Assembly: GCF_001570545.1 (NCBI RefSeq)
Contig: NZ_BBXD01000021.1
Span: 62,001 to 126,000 of the forward strand
Direction of reading: 5' to 3'
Origin: Herbidospora mongoliensis
GTDB taxonomy: Bacteria > Actinomycetota > Actinomycetes > Streptosporangiales > Streptosporangiaceae
DNA length: 64,000 bases
In this document: one piece after another, positions 1 through 7,717 of the stretch
Layout of the letters: every line of letters starts with the position of its first letter
Position numbering within the stretch: the first letter of the stretch is position 1
Position numbers and translations under genes: made by a program
Notes under the pieces: generated by a model
What the model saw: the letters and a program-made list of their open reading frames with translations, nothing else
Told to the model about the DNA's origin: nothing
The model's database searches: none

Positions 1-8
1 TCGATGGC

Positions 9-575
9 ATGACCTTCGAGCTGGCCCTCTGGTACGAACCCGAACCGATCTCCAGAGAAGAGGCGCGGGACTTCTACCAGAAGGCCGAACTCCCCCCGGA
101 GACCAGCCGGAAGCTGGCCGCCGCGCTCCCGGGGGCCACTGTCGACGGCGCGTTCGTGATCGCTCCTGACGAGCTGACCGACGAGGTCGGCAACGCCGCC
201 TTCGTCTTCGCCCGGGAGCACGATCTCGTCTGTTACGACCCTCAGCGCCATCTGATCCACAACCGGGAGCCGCTGGGCGCCTACCGGGACGTCCAGTTGC
301 ACACCGGCAACGGCATGGTCGTCCACGACCCTGATCTGAACCTGGTCAACGACGTCCTGGAGACCCTTTCCGCGCAGAACCCGTTCATGGCGCTGGTCGT
401 CTACGGGCACCATTTCGTCCAGGTCTCGCCGGGCTATGAGGTCGACTTCAAGGAATCGGGCGTCATCCGCACCACGACCACGCCCGACCAGGCCGCGGTC
501 CGGCGGATCGTCCTGCTCTATCTGGTGGGCGATCGGTCGTTCCTCGACACTCATGAGTGGACGGTCCGGGGGTAG
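9..575 (+). CDS. Hypothetical protein, 188 aa
   Basis: I do not recognise the family. The protein is soluble and acidic, with no signal peptide or membrane segment. It looks like a compact alpha/beta domain: the centre holds a stretch around 'VCYDPQRH' followed by 'LHTGNGMVVHDPDL'. ATG at 9 is the first start visible, but only eight bases precede it, so a longer N-terminus or an upstream operon partner cannot be excluded. It ends 10 bp before the DinB-like gene on the same strand, so the two may be cotranscribed. Coding bias matches the neighbours. No function is proposed. Confidence 0.7.
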   Translation: MTFELALWYEPEPISREEARDFYQKAELPPETSRKLAAALPGATVDGAFVIAPDELTDEVGNAAFVFAREHDLVCYDPQRHLIHNREPLGAYRDVQLHTGNGMVVHDPDLNLVNDVLETLSAQNPFMALVVYGHHFVQVSPGYEVDFKESGVIRTTTTPDQAAVRRIVLLYLVGDRSFLDTHEWTVRG

Positions 576-585
576 TGCCGGGGGC

Positions 586-1179
586 ATGGATCTGCGCACT
601 GATCGGGTCGGGCTGCTTCTCGACCAGCTGAAGACCTCCATAGAGTTCACCAAGGCCCGCCTTGAGGGGCTGACCGACGACGAATACTTCTGGGAGCCGG
701 CCCCGGGCAATTCCTGGACCGTCAGGAGAAGGCTCGACGGCGACGAGAACGTCTACGGCAGAGGCGACTGGATCGCCGACTTCGCGCTCCAAGAGCCCTT
801 TCCGCCGCCCGTCACCAGCATCGGCTGGCGGCTGACCCATCTGGTCGCGTGTTTCGCGCTGCGGTGGGACTGGACGTTCGGGGACCGCCGGATGCTGTTC
901 GACGATATCGAGATCCCCCACACGGCCGACGACGCCCAGAAGCGCCTCTGGGAGATCGTCGAACGCTGGAGTGAGGACGTCGACCGTCTCACCGAGGAAC
1001 AGCTGGACACCGTGGGGTTCAGCCAGTTCCCGGCCGGGCTGGACCCCACGGTGCCGTTCGTCGCCATCGTGTGGTGGCTGAACCGTGAGTTCGTCCACCA
1101 CGCCGCGGAGGTCGCGCTGCTGCGGGACCTCTATCGGGAGAACGTGAACCAGTTGAGGTTCACGAAGTCGGCCGGTTGA
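586..1179 (+). CDS. DinB-family (DinB_2/mycothiol-type) protein
   Basis: This 197-residue protein has the four-helix DinB/YfiT layout. An early 'LKTSIEF' helix is followed by 'GWRLTHL' and a late 'NREFVHHAAEVALLRDLY', which supply the spaced histidines that bind a divalent metal in this superfamily. Actinobacterial members are often thiol (mycothiol) dependent transferases; the substrate here is unknown. ATG at 586 is chosen because homologous sequence begins there, 10 bp after the previous gene. The family domain should end near 'LLRDLYR'. The last 15 or so residues are encoded by the antisense of the GH16 gene's 3' end, giving a 49-bp convergent overlap and suggesting the native stop was lost. 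Confidence 0.8.
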   Translation: MDLRTDRVGLLLDQLKTSIEFTKARLEGLTDDEYFWEPAPGNSWTVRRRLDGDENVYGRGDWIADFALQEPFPPPVTSIGWRLTHLVACFALRWDWTFGDRRMLFDDIEIPHTADDAQKRLWEIVERWSEDVDRLTEEQLDTVGFSQFPAGLDPTVPFVAIVWWLNREFVHHAAEVALLRDLYRENVNQLRFTKSAG

Positions 1180-2489
1180 CCGCTGCTGAAGGTGATGTAG
1201 ACGGTCTGCGTGCCGGAGACCGCCGAGATGTTGGCGGGGACGGTGCGCCACGACTGCCAGCCGCCGGTGTTGCCCACCGAGAGTTGCCCGATCACGGTGC
1301 CGGTGGGGCTGCCCAGCCTGACCTGGACGAGCCCGCTGACTCCCCCGGCCGCGCCCGACGCGACCCGCGCGTTGAACTGGGTCTCGCCGGTGAAGCTGAC
1401 CGAGTAGCGCAGCCAGTCGCCGTTGGAGATGTAGGCGACGTTCTGGCCGCCGCCCGAGTCGGTCGTGGTCTCGAGCTGGGTGCCCTGCTGGGCGTTGTGC
1501 GACTCGGCCTGGATCACGCCGCCGGTCGGGGGCGGCGATTCCGGCGGCGGGGTCGTGCCGGTGCCGCTCTGGTAGACGGCGACGTAGTCGACGACCATGG
1601 GCCGGCCGCTGACGGTGGCGGACGTCGGGGTGCCGAATCCGGCCACACCGTTGGGGAAGCCGCCGCCCATCGCCACGTTGAGCAGCAGGAAGTAGCCCGC
1701 GTGGCTGGTCATGTTGTTCCAGGTCGTCGCGTCGAACTGGTTCTGGCTGAGGGTGTGGTAGTTGACGCCGTCGACGTACCAGCGGAACTGGTTGGGCGTG
1801 ATCGAGCGGTCCCATTCGAAGCGGTACGTGTGGAACGCCGACTGGCACGAAGATCCCGGGCATACCCGCGCAGCTCCGAGCCCATTGGTCTCGTTGCAGT
1901 TGCCGCCGGGGGTGACGCCGCAGTGGAGCACGCCCCACACCTGGTTGATCCCGTTGACGTTCTCCATGATGTCGAACTCGCCGATGCCGGGCCAGTTCCA
2001 GTAGTTGCCCCGGTAGGGGGCGCCGAGGGCCCAGAAGGCCGGCCAGTAGCCGAGCGCCGCGTTGCCGGTCACGTTGGGCATCTGGATGCGGCCCTCGATC
2101 CGCAGCACCCGGCCCGAGGCGGGCTTGAAGTCGGCGCGGCGCGACTCGATGCGGGCGGAGGTCCAGTTCGTCCCGCTGCCGATCGGGGTGATGCGCAGGT
2201 TGCCGCCGCCGTCGAGGCTGAGGTTGCTGGTGCTGGACGTGTAGTTCTGGATCTCCCCGGTGCCCCAGTTGCCGGGGCCGCCCGGATAGCCGTGACCGGT
2301 GTCGATGATCCAGTTGGTGGACGAGGGCAGCGTGTTCGCCGCGCCGTTGAAGTCGTCGGACCAGACCAGGGTCCAGCCCGAGGGGGTCGCCGGGACGGCG
2401 GCGTTGGCGACGCCGATGCACAGCACCGGGACCATTAACGCGGTGATCCATCCAACCAGAGAGCGTTTTCCTGCTCGCAAGGTCGCCAT
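1131..2489 (-). CDS. Secreted GH16 beta-1,3-glucanase with CBM6
   Basis: An extracellular endo-beta-glucanase of 452 residues. Residues 1-30 form a Sec signal peptide ending 'ANA|AVP'. A GH16 catalytic domain (about 35-300) carries 'GEFDIMEN', giving nucleophile E171, D173 and acid/base E176. A proline-rich linker ('TPPPESPPPTGG') leads to a C-terminal CBM6-type domain beginning 'IQAESHNAQQG' and ending 'NLNWFTFSR'. The motif spacing favours laminarinase-type beta-1,3(-1,4)-glucan cleavage; exact specificity is inferred. The ATG at 2489 has a GAAAGG ribosome site six bases upstream; an in-frame ATG 27 codons earlier would spoil the signal peptide. A GAGAGCGCTCTC operator lies 102 bp upstream. 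Downstream sugar uptake and GH1 genes share the operator. Confidence 0.92.
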   Translation of the reverse strand: MATLRAGKRSLVGWITALMVPVLCIGVANAAVPATPSGWTLVWSDDFNGAANTLPSSTNWIIDTGHGYPGGPGNWGTGEIQNYTSSTSNLSLDGGGNLRITPIGSGTNWTSARIESRRADFKPASGRVLRIEGRIQMPNVTGNAALGYWPAFWALGAPYRGNYWNWPGIGEFDIMENVNGINQVWGVLHCGVTPGGNCNETNGLGAARVCPGSSCQSAFHTYRFEWDRSITPNQFRWYVDGVNYHTLSQNQFDATTWNNMTSHAGYFLLLNVAMGGGFPNGVAGFGTPTSATVSGRPMVVDYVAVYQSGTGTTPPPESPPPTGGVIQAESHNAQQGTQLETTTDSGGGQNVAYISNGDWLRYSVSFTGETQFNARVASGAAGGVSGLVQVRLGSPTGTVIGQLSVGNTGGWQSWRTVPANISAVSGTQTVYITFSSGQPADFVNLNWFTFSR

Positions 2490-2587
2490 GGGGAACCTTT
2501 CGGGAGGTGGGAAGTCGCAGCGCCGCGTGTTGATTGCCGTTACTGTCACCCGGCTTCTCACATCGGTCAAGGCCCAGAGTGAAGATT

Positions 2588-3730
2588 CTAGAGAGCGCTC
2601 TCAATATTCGGACTCTGAACACGCGCCAGCGCTCCGAGCACTCCGGCGCGTTCGCCCAGTTCACCCTTCACCACGGTGACCGCGTGGGCCGCGCTCGGGA
2701 TGGCCAGCCGCCCGACGACCGTCATGATCGGCTCGATCAGCAGCGGACCGGCCTCGGCCAGGGCGCCGCCGATCACCACCAGGCCCGGGTTGAGGATGTT
2801 GCACAGGCTGGCCACCGCCACACCGAGGTGCCGCCCCGCGTCGGCGATCACGCGGCGGCAGCCGATGTCGCCCGCGTGGGCCAGTTCGACCAGCCGCGAC
2901 ACCGTGACCTGCCCGTGGGTGGGCCGGACCAGGTCGATGAGCTGCTGGCCGCCCGCCAGCGTCTCCAGGCAGCCGCGGTTCCCGCAGCGGCACAGCCTTC
3001 CGTTCTCGTCGATCGTGATGTGGCCGAGCTCGCCGGCCGTCCCGGTCGCGCCCCGATAGAGCCGCCCGTTGATCAGGATGCTCGCCCCGACCCCCGTGCC
3101 GATCTTCATGTACGCCACCTCGCGCCGCCCCTTCGCCGCCCCCCACGTGGCCTCGGCGAGGGCTCCCAGGTTGGCGTCGTTGTCGACCACGACGGGCACG
3201 CCGAGACGTCGTCCCAGCTCAGCGGCCGGATCAACACCGGCCCAGCCAGGCAGTATGGTGCTCGACCCCATGATCCCCGTCTGCGGGTCGATGGGACCCG
3301 GCAGACCGAGCCCCACTGCTTTGATCTCGGTACGCCCGACGCCCGCCCGCCCCAGCAGATCGATGATCAACCGTTCGGCCGCCGACAGCCCTTCAGGCGC
3401 TCTGACCCCCATGTCGAACGGGATCGCCTCCTCGGCCAGCACGCGATGGGACCGCTCGGCCAGCGCCACCCGCAGATGCGAGTGCCCGAAGTCGACGCCC
3501 GCGACGAGCCCGGTCTCGCGGACCGGGGTGATGAGGTGGCGACGGCCGCCCGCCTGGGAGATCTCCACCAGCCCGGCGTCGCGCAACTCCCTGACGATGG
3601 TCGAGACGGTGGCCGGGGAGAGGCCCGTCTGGCGGGCGAGCTGGGCCTGGGTGAGGGCGCCCGCCTGACGAACCGTCTCGGTGATCAGGCGGCGGTTGGT
3701 CTCTCGCAGAGCCGTCAGCGAGTTGGCCAT
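2588..3730 (-). CDS. ROK-family transcriptional regulator
   Basis: A 380-residue sugar-responsive regulator or kinase-like protein. The N-terminal winged helix (about 15-70, 'LTQAQLARQTGLSPATVSTI') is followed by a ROK/ASKHA domain starting 'GVDFGHSH'. The ROK zinc motif 'CRCGNRGCLE' is intact. ATG at 3730 is preferred over the longer frame because AAGGGAG lies eight bases upstream. The upstream intergenic region carries operator copy 2, so this gene may itself be under LacI control. It is followed after 98 bp by the GH16 gene on the same strand. Most ROK regulators of this shape repress glycan genes and respond to a monosaccharide or its phosphate. The target and ligand here are not known. 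Confidence 0.88.
   Translation of the reverse strand: MANSLTALRETNRRLITETVRQAGALTQAQLARQTGLSPATVSTIVRELRDAGLVEISQAGGRRHLITPVRETGLVAGVDFGHSHLRVALAERSHRVLAEEAIPFDMGVRAPEGLSAAERLIIDLLGRAGVGRTEIKAVGLGLPGPIDPQTGIMGSSTILPGWAGVDPAAELGRRLGVPVVVDNDANLGALAEATWGAAKGRREVAYMKIGTGVGASILINGRLYRGATGTAGELGHITIDENGRLCRCGNRGCLETLAGGQQLIDLVRPTHGQVTVSRLVELAHAGDIGCRRVIADAGRHLGVAVASLCNILNPGLVVIGGALAEAGPLLIEPIMTVVGRLAIPSAAHAVTVVKGELGERAGVLGALARVQSPNIESAL
2591..2602. promoter_or_regulatory. LacI-type operator copy 1 (GAGAGCGCTCTC)
   Basis: A perfect 12-bp palindrome lies upstream of the GH16 gene and, unusually, forms the last four sense codons (Glu-Ser-Ala-Leu) of the ROK gene, immediately before its TAG. It differs at one symmetric position from the TGGGAGCGCTCCCA site of CebR/CelR cellobiose regulators. 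A LacI protein encoded in this window is the inferred ligand. Confidence 0.75.
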
Positions 3731-3803
3731 CAAACGATCTCCCTTGTTCAGGGATTGAACGTACACCCCTTGACGTTCCAGTGGAACGGGTGGATTCTGA
3801 ACA

Positions 3804-3815
3804 GAGAGCGCTCTC
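3804..3815. promoter_or_regulatory. LacI-type operator copy 2 (GAGAGCGCTCTC)
   Basis: A perfect palindrome between the divergent ROK gene (start 3730) and the small MbtH-like gene (start 3837). It ends 21 bp before the MbtH-like start codon and lies about 74 bp upstream of the ROK start, so it could block either promoter. Confidence 0.72.
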
Positions 3816-3836
3816 AGATGGTGGAAAGGGGCAGGA

Positions 3837-4007
3837 ATGGCCCCACGAACGTTCAAGGTCATCATGGACGGAGAGGGGAACTACTCCCTCTGTCCCGCCG
3901 ACCGCGACATCCCTGACGGATGGGTCGCGACCGGTGTCGACGGCGTGTTCCAGGAACACCTCGACCGCGTGGCGACGCTGTGGGGCGTCGACGGCACGAT
4001 CGTCTGA
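3837..4007 (+). CDS. Orphan MbtH-like protein, 56 aa
   Basis: A short protein with the MbtH pattern: 'TFKVIMDGEGNYSL', then 'CPADRDIPDGW', and a terminal 'HLDRVATLWG'. MbtH proteins bind and activate adenylation domains of non-ribosomal peptide synthetases. The usual Trp of the 'SLWP' motif is Cys here, and the usual 'W-T-D-M-R-P' tail is replaced by 'WGVDGTIV', so the fit is partial and function may have diverged. No NRPS gene lies in this window. The ATG is preceded by a good purine-rich ribosome site (AAGGGGCAGGA). The gene begins 21 bp after operator copy 2 and converges on a small hypothetical gene. Confidence 0.7.
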   Translation: MAPRTFKVIMDGEGNYSLCPADRDIPDGWVATGVDGVFQEHLDRVATLWGVDGTIV

Positions 4008-4014
4008 CCGGCCG

Positions 4015-4263
4015 TCAGGCCAGTTCCCGCTTCAGGCCCGTCATGATCTCCCCGGCCGCCGCGAACTCCTCCCTCGTCACTTCGAGGCCGAACCCCCGGA
4101 CCTCGGCGACGACCACCTCCGACTCGTCTTCCAGCTTCTCCACGGCGAGCGCGAAACCGAGGCAGTCGAGTTCGCCGTTCGCCGCAGCCGCCAGGATCTC
4201 GGCGGCACGACCTTTCTTCCGGCGAACCCCTTTGTGACGGTATGGTCCGCCGGTGGCCTCCAT
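4015..4263 (-). CDS. Small hypothetical protein (about 82 aa)
   Basis: An open frame with ordinary coding bias, rich in Ala, Glu and Val, including 'LDCLGFALAVEKLEDESEVVVAEV'-like alternating character in its second half. No family is recognised. The start is uncertain: ATG at 4263 or 4269 both overlap the head of the divergent SRPBCC gene by about 11-17 bp and neither has a strong ribosome site. It ends eight bases from the stop of the convergent MbtH-like gene. It could be real or a fortuitous frame; the tidy fit between neighbours favours a gene. Confidence 0.4.
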   Translation of the reverse strand: MEATGGPYRHKGVRRKKGRAAEILAAAANGELDCLGFALAVEKLEDESEVVVAEVRGFGLEVTREEFAAAGEIMTGLKRELA

Positions 4264-4657
4264 CCGCATCGAGACGCTCGTCGCCGCCCCGCCCGATCTC
4301 ATCTGGGATGTCATCAGCGACGTCGGCGCGGTTCATGAGCGGCTGCTGCCCGGCCGGGTCGTCGACACGAAGATCGAGGACGGCCGCAGATTCCTCACGT
4401 TCCCCGACGGCAACGTGGTCGAAGAGCTGATCGTCTCGATCGACGACGAGGCCCGGCGGCTCGCCTACGCGGTGGTCGCGGGCGCGCGTCCCCCGCTGAT
4501 CCACCACCACGCCTCGTTCGAGGTCCGGCCGGACGGAACGCTGGTCTGGAGGGCCGACATCCTCCCGGACACCGCCGCCGGAGAGGTGGAGATCCGGATG
4601 CGGTACGGCGCCGCCGAGATGAAGGCCGCGATCGAGAGCGCTACGCCGACTCCCTGA
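4253..4657 (+). CDS. SRPBCC/START-like protein, 134 aa
   Basis: The N-terminal pattern 'IRIETLVAAPPDLIWDVISDVGAV' and the later 'FEVRPDGTLVWRADILPD' are typical of the SRPBCC (polyketide cyclase/START/Bet v1) helix-grip fold, which binds hydrophobic ligands. The ligand is unknown. The start is GTG at 4253; no better upstream start exists in frame. The 3' end overlaps the convergent LacI gene by 17 bp. Position within the glucan cluster looks incidental, because it has no operator copy and no obvious sugar role. Confidence 0.75.
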   Translation: MASIRIETLVAAPPDLIWDVISDVGAVHERLLPGRVVDTKIEDGRRFLTFPDGNVVEELIVSIDDEARRLAYAVVAGARPPLIHHHASFEVRPDGTLVWRADILPDTAAGEVEIRMRYGAAEMKAAIESATPTP

Positions 4658-5621
4658 CCACCAGCTCGGTCGGCAGGATCACCGACTCGCCGGGGTTGAG
4701 CAGCAGCCGCGCGAGCTCGCGGCCCATCCGCAACGTCGGCTGCCTGATCGTCGTCAGCGGCGGGTCGGCGTAGGACGCGGACGGGATGTCGTCGTAGCCG
4801 ATCACCGCCACGTCGTCGGGCACCCGGCGGCCGGCCTTGCGCAGGGCCTGCAGCGCGCCGAGCGCCATCATGTCCGAGGCCGCGAACACCGCGTCGAGCG
4901 CGGGGTCGTCTTCGAGCAGCTGGTTCATGCCCTCGAAGCCGCTGTCGCGGGTGAAGTCGCCGATCGCGATGATCGACCGCCGGCCCGAATCGCGCAGCAT
5001 CGTGCGATAGCCGGTCAGGCGGTCGATGCCGGCCACCATGTCGGGCGGCCCGGCGATGGTCGCGATGCGCCGGCGGCCCGACTCCAGCAGATGCCTGACC
5101 GCCGACTCGGCGCCGCCGACGTTGTCGATGTCGACGTACGGAAGAGAGGAACCCGTCAGGGGCCGGCCGCTGCAGACGACCGGGATGCCCCAGCGGGCGA
5201 GGGCGGCGGGCAGGGGGTCGGCCCCGTGCATGGAGGCGACGATCACCCCGTCGACGTGGCCCGAGGTCGTGTAGCGCTCGACGCGCTCGTGGCCCCGGGA
5301 GGAGCCGGCCAGCATCAGGACGACCTGTTTGTCGGCCGCGTCGGCCTCGATCGACACCCCCCGGATGATGCCGGCGAAGGTCGGGTCGTCGGAGAAGACG
5401 CGTACCGGCGGCTCGGAGAAGACCAGCGCGATCGAGTCGGCCCGCTGGGTCACCAGGCTGCGGGCGGCCTGGTTGGGGACGTAGCCGAGTTCCTCGACGG
5501 CCCGCTGGACGGCGACGCGGATGTGCTCGGCCACGGTCGTCGAGCCGTTGACGACGCGGGAGACCGTCGCCCGGGACACACCGGCCCGGGCGGCGACCTT
5601 CTCCAGGGTGGGTCTGCTCAC
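4641..5621 (-). CDS. LacI-family regulator A (CebR-like)
   Basis: A 326-residue LacI/GalR repressor. The N-terminal helix-turn-helix reads 'TLEKVAARAGVSRATVSRVVNG' in two parts (residues about 4-26), with the hinge 'LGYVPNQAARSL'; a periplasmic-binding-like effector domain follows. Its GTG start overlaps the GH1 stop (GTGA), so it is translationally coupled to the beta-glucosidase. It is a close paralogue of regulator B at 11157, sharing long blocks such as 'DKQVVLML' and 'RLTGYRT'. The inferred operator is GAGAGCGCTCTC, found upstream of its own GH1-LacI operon, giving autoregulation. A short beta-glucoside is the likely inducer, by analogy with CebR/CelR. Confidence 0.9.
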   Translation of the reverse strand: MSRPTLEKVAARAGVSRATVSRVVNGSTTVAEHIRVAVQRAVEELGYVPNQAARSLVTQRADSIALVFSEPPVRVFSDDPTFAGIIRGVSIEADAADKQVVLMLAGSSRGHERVERYTTSGHVDGVIVASMHGADPLPAALARWGIPVVCSGRPLTGSSLPYVDIDNVGGAESAVRHLLESGRRRIATIAGPPDMVAGIDRLTGYRTMLRDSGRRSIIAIGDFTRDSGFEGMNQLLEDDPALDAVFAASDMMALGALQALRKAGRRVPDDVAVIGYDDIPSASYADPPLTTIRQPTLRMGRELARLLLNPGESVILPTELVVRESA

Positions 5622-6991
5622 GCCAGCCCGTTCCGGCGGATCACCTCGGCGTACCACTTGGCGCTGTCCTTCGGGAAGCGCTCCTGGGTCGCGTAGTCGA
5701 CGTAGACCAGTCCGAAGCGCTTGTCGTACCCGTAGGCCCACTCGTAGTTGTCCAGGAAACTCCACACCAGGTATCCCCGCAGGTCGACGCCCTGGGCGAT
5801 GGCGTCGTGGGCGGCGCGGAAGTGGCCGTCGAGGAATTCCGTGCGCCGCCTGTCGTCGACTCGGCCCCCGATGAGCGTGTCGTCGAAGGCGGCGCCGTTC
5901 TCGGTGATCATGAGCGGCACGCCGGGGTAGTCGCGGGACAGGCTCACCAGGAGTTCGGTGAGGCCCGCGGCCTCGATCGGCCAGCCCATGGCGGTCTTCG
6001 GACCGTCGGGGACAGGGAACCCGATGCCCTCGCTGCCCGGGAAGACCGGGTTGGCGGGTTCCCCGGGGCGGGGTTCGGTGAAGGTCGGGTTGTAGTAGTT
6101 GACGCCCAGCACGTCGATCGGCTGCCCGATCAGCGCCAGGTCCCCCTCGTGCACGAACGACCAGTCGGTGAAGCGTTCGGCGCGGGCGACCACGTCGGCC
6201 GGGTAGACGCCGCGCAGGACCGGGTCGAGGAAGATCCGGTTCATGATGCCGTCGGGCACCGCCACGGCGTCGGGGTCGCTCCCCCGCATCGGCGATAGGG
6301 CGTGGGTGATGCTGATCTGCCTGGCGCCGAGCGCGCGCAGCTCCCGCACCGCGAGTCCGTGGCCGAGGAGCAGATGGTGGGCCGCCGCGAAGGAGGCGCC
6401 GATGTCGGTACGACCGGGAGCGTGGATGCCGGCGGCGTAGCCGAGGAAGGCCGAGCACCACGGCTCGTTCAGGGTCGTCCAGTTCTCCACCCGGTCGCCC
6501 AGGCGGCGGAACACGGCGGCCGAATATTCGGCGAACCGCTCAGCCGTGTCGCGGTTGGTCCAGCCGCCCCTGTCTTCCAGGGCCTGCGGCAGGTCCCAGT
6601 GGTAGAGGGTGACGTAAGGGCTGATGCCGGCCTCGTGCAGGTCGTCGACGAGGCGGTCGTAGAAGTCGAGGCCGCGCGGGTTGGCCGGGCCGCTGCCGCT
6701 GGGCTGGATGCGGGGCCAGGCGACCGAGAAGCGGTAGGCCGACATGCCGAGCGAGGCCATCAGCGCCACGTCGTCGCGGTGGCGGTGATAGTGGTCGCAG
6801 GCGACCTCACCGGTGTGCCCCTGGAAGACCTTGCCCGGGGTGGCGCTGAACGTGTCCCAGATGCTCGGCCCGCGTCCCCCGTCGCGGGTGGCTCCCTCGA
6901 TCTGGTAGGCGGCGGTCGCGGTGCCCCAGACGAACCCCTGTGGGAATTCCACGACCTCCGACTCCCTGGCCAGATCCGCCGACACGGTCAT
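5618..6991 (-). CDS. GH1 beta-glucosidase
   Basis: A 457-residue cytoplasmic family 1 glycoside hydrolase, full length for the family. The acid/base lies in 'TLNEPW' (E176) and the nucleophile in 'ITENGA' (E364). The N-terminal 'FVWGTATAAYQIEGA' and the aglycone-site 'NYYNPTF' are also typical. It would split imported cello- or laminari-oligosaccharides to glucose. There is no signal peptide, so it works on imported sugar. Operator copy 3 lies 33-44 bp upstream of the ATG. The gene is first in a two-gene operon with LacI regulator A and is transcribed away from the binding-protein/permease operon; the control region between them holds three operator copies. Confidence 0.95.
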   Translation of the reverse strand: MTVSADLARESEVVEFPQGFVWGTATAAYQIEGATRDGGRGPSIWDTFSATPGKVFQGHTGEVACDHYHRHRDDVALMASLGMSAYRFSVAWPRIQPSGSGPANPRGLDFYDRLVDDLHEAGISPYVTLYHWDLPQALEDRGGWTNRDTAERFAEYSAAVFRRLGDRVENWTTLNEPWCSAFLGYAAGIHAPGRTDIGASFAAAHHLLLGHGLAVRELRALGARQISITHALSPMRGSDPDAVAVPDGIMNRIFLDPVLRGVYPADVVARAERFTDWSFVHEGDLALIGQPIDVLGVNYYNPTFTEPRPGEPANPVFPGSEGIGFPVPDGPKTAMGWPIEAAGLTELLVSLSRDYPGVPLMITENGAAFDDTLIGGRVDDRRRTEFLDGHFRAAHDAIAQGVDLRGYLVWSFLDNYEWAYGYDKRFGLVYVDYATQERFPKDSAKWYAEVIRRNGLA

Positions 6992-7023
6992 GCTGCCGCC
7001 CCCACCCGTCCGGCTCCCTACGT

Positions 7024-7035
7024 GAGAGCGCTCTC
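7024..7035. promoter_or_regulatory. LacI-type operator copy 3
   Basis: GAGAGCGCTCTC, here extended to a perfect 14-bp TGAGAGCGCTCTCA (7023-7036), 33 bp upstream of the GH1 start. This position suits direct repression of the GH1-LacI operon. Confidence 0.8.
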
Positions 7036-7152
7036 AGCAAGCATCCCGGCAAGTCGGCCCCCATGTCAACGCGGGCCCGTTTCACAGGATTTTCCGGTGA
7101 CAGGTGAGGACGCATTGACTCAGACTTAACTCGGAGTTAGCGCCCGACGCCT

Positions 7153-7164
7153 GAGAGCGCTCTC
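7153..7164. promoter_or_regulatory. LacI-type operator copy 4
   Basis: A perfect GAGAGCGCTCTC, 129 bp (centre to centre) from copy 3. It lies in the middle of the divergent region and is not next to either gene start, so it may be an auxiliary site for looping or serve an unrecognised promoter. Confidence 0.7.
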
Positions 7165-7569
7165 CGTGACGGCCCTCAGGGGCGGTCCGGACGCCCCGGC
7201 CGACCGCCGCCGCCCTGGCGCGGCCGCCGGCCGCGCCGATCCCGATGGGCCCTACCACCGGCCGGGACGGGGCGATCCAGCTCGTCAGGCCCCACCTCCG
7301 GCGAGGACGAAGCGGTGTTCCCGGAGAGTTACGGCCGCGACACCGTCAGCACCGGATCCGGCGGCCCTCATCGGGCGGCTCCCTTTGATCGAATTTGTAT
7401 GGGCATGCGGATTAATTCATTCTCCGGGCGTGGTGACCGAATCGGAACACAACCGTGGTCGCGCTCCCACCGCTGTCCTCATAACGTGTCCTGAGTTGAG
7501 GCATGGGGCGTTGAATGCCGGGAATGTGACGATCGGCCACCCTCCCGGTCACCGGCCGCTACGTCGCCA

Positions 7570-7581
7570 GAGAGCGCTCTC
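7570..7581. promoter_or_regulatory. LacI-type operator copy 5
   Basis: A perfect GAGAGCGCTCTC, 136 bp upstream of the binding-protein start. It lies just before the AT-richer stretch (7582-7650) likely to hold the promoter of the uptake operon. Confidence 0.75.
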
Positions 7582-7717
7582 CTCATTATCGGAACTGTCC
7601 AATTCACAATGAGGTAACCGTAATCTCACATGGATTGACACGCCGTCGTAACCGGGGTGAAGCTTCCGGAATCGCTCTCTGATGAGAGTTCATGGAAGAA
7701 CTTTGGAGGAAGGGTCC

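Larger units (their letters stand above)
7037..7717. other. Divergent control region, no convincing gene
   Basis: About 680 bp between GH1 and the binding-protein gene. It holds operator copies 4 and 5, a separate 13-bp palindrome TAACTCGGAGTTA at 7127-7139, and a TTGACA-like hexamer at 7635-7640 that could be part of the uptake-operon promoter. Open frames across it have poor coding character and no recognisable protein. The middle part (about 7170-7560) shows no motif that I can interpret. Confidence 0.6.

Noticed and set aside
4634-4642. A nine-base match GAGAGCGCT to the LacI operator
   Set aside because: It is not a full palindrome and lies at the convergent ends of two genes, so regulatory meaning is unlikely.
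5622-6461. Extension of LacI regulator A into the GH1 gene
   Set aside because: The extension is a different frame of the GH1 coding region; the GTG at 5621 overlaps the GH1 stop and starts the helix-turn-helix directly.
7166-7612. A 148-codon open frame inside the divergent control region
   Set aside because: Composition is low complexity and Pro/Arg/Ala-rich as expected of chance frames in high-GC DNA, no family is recognisable, and it runs through operator copy 5.
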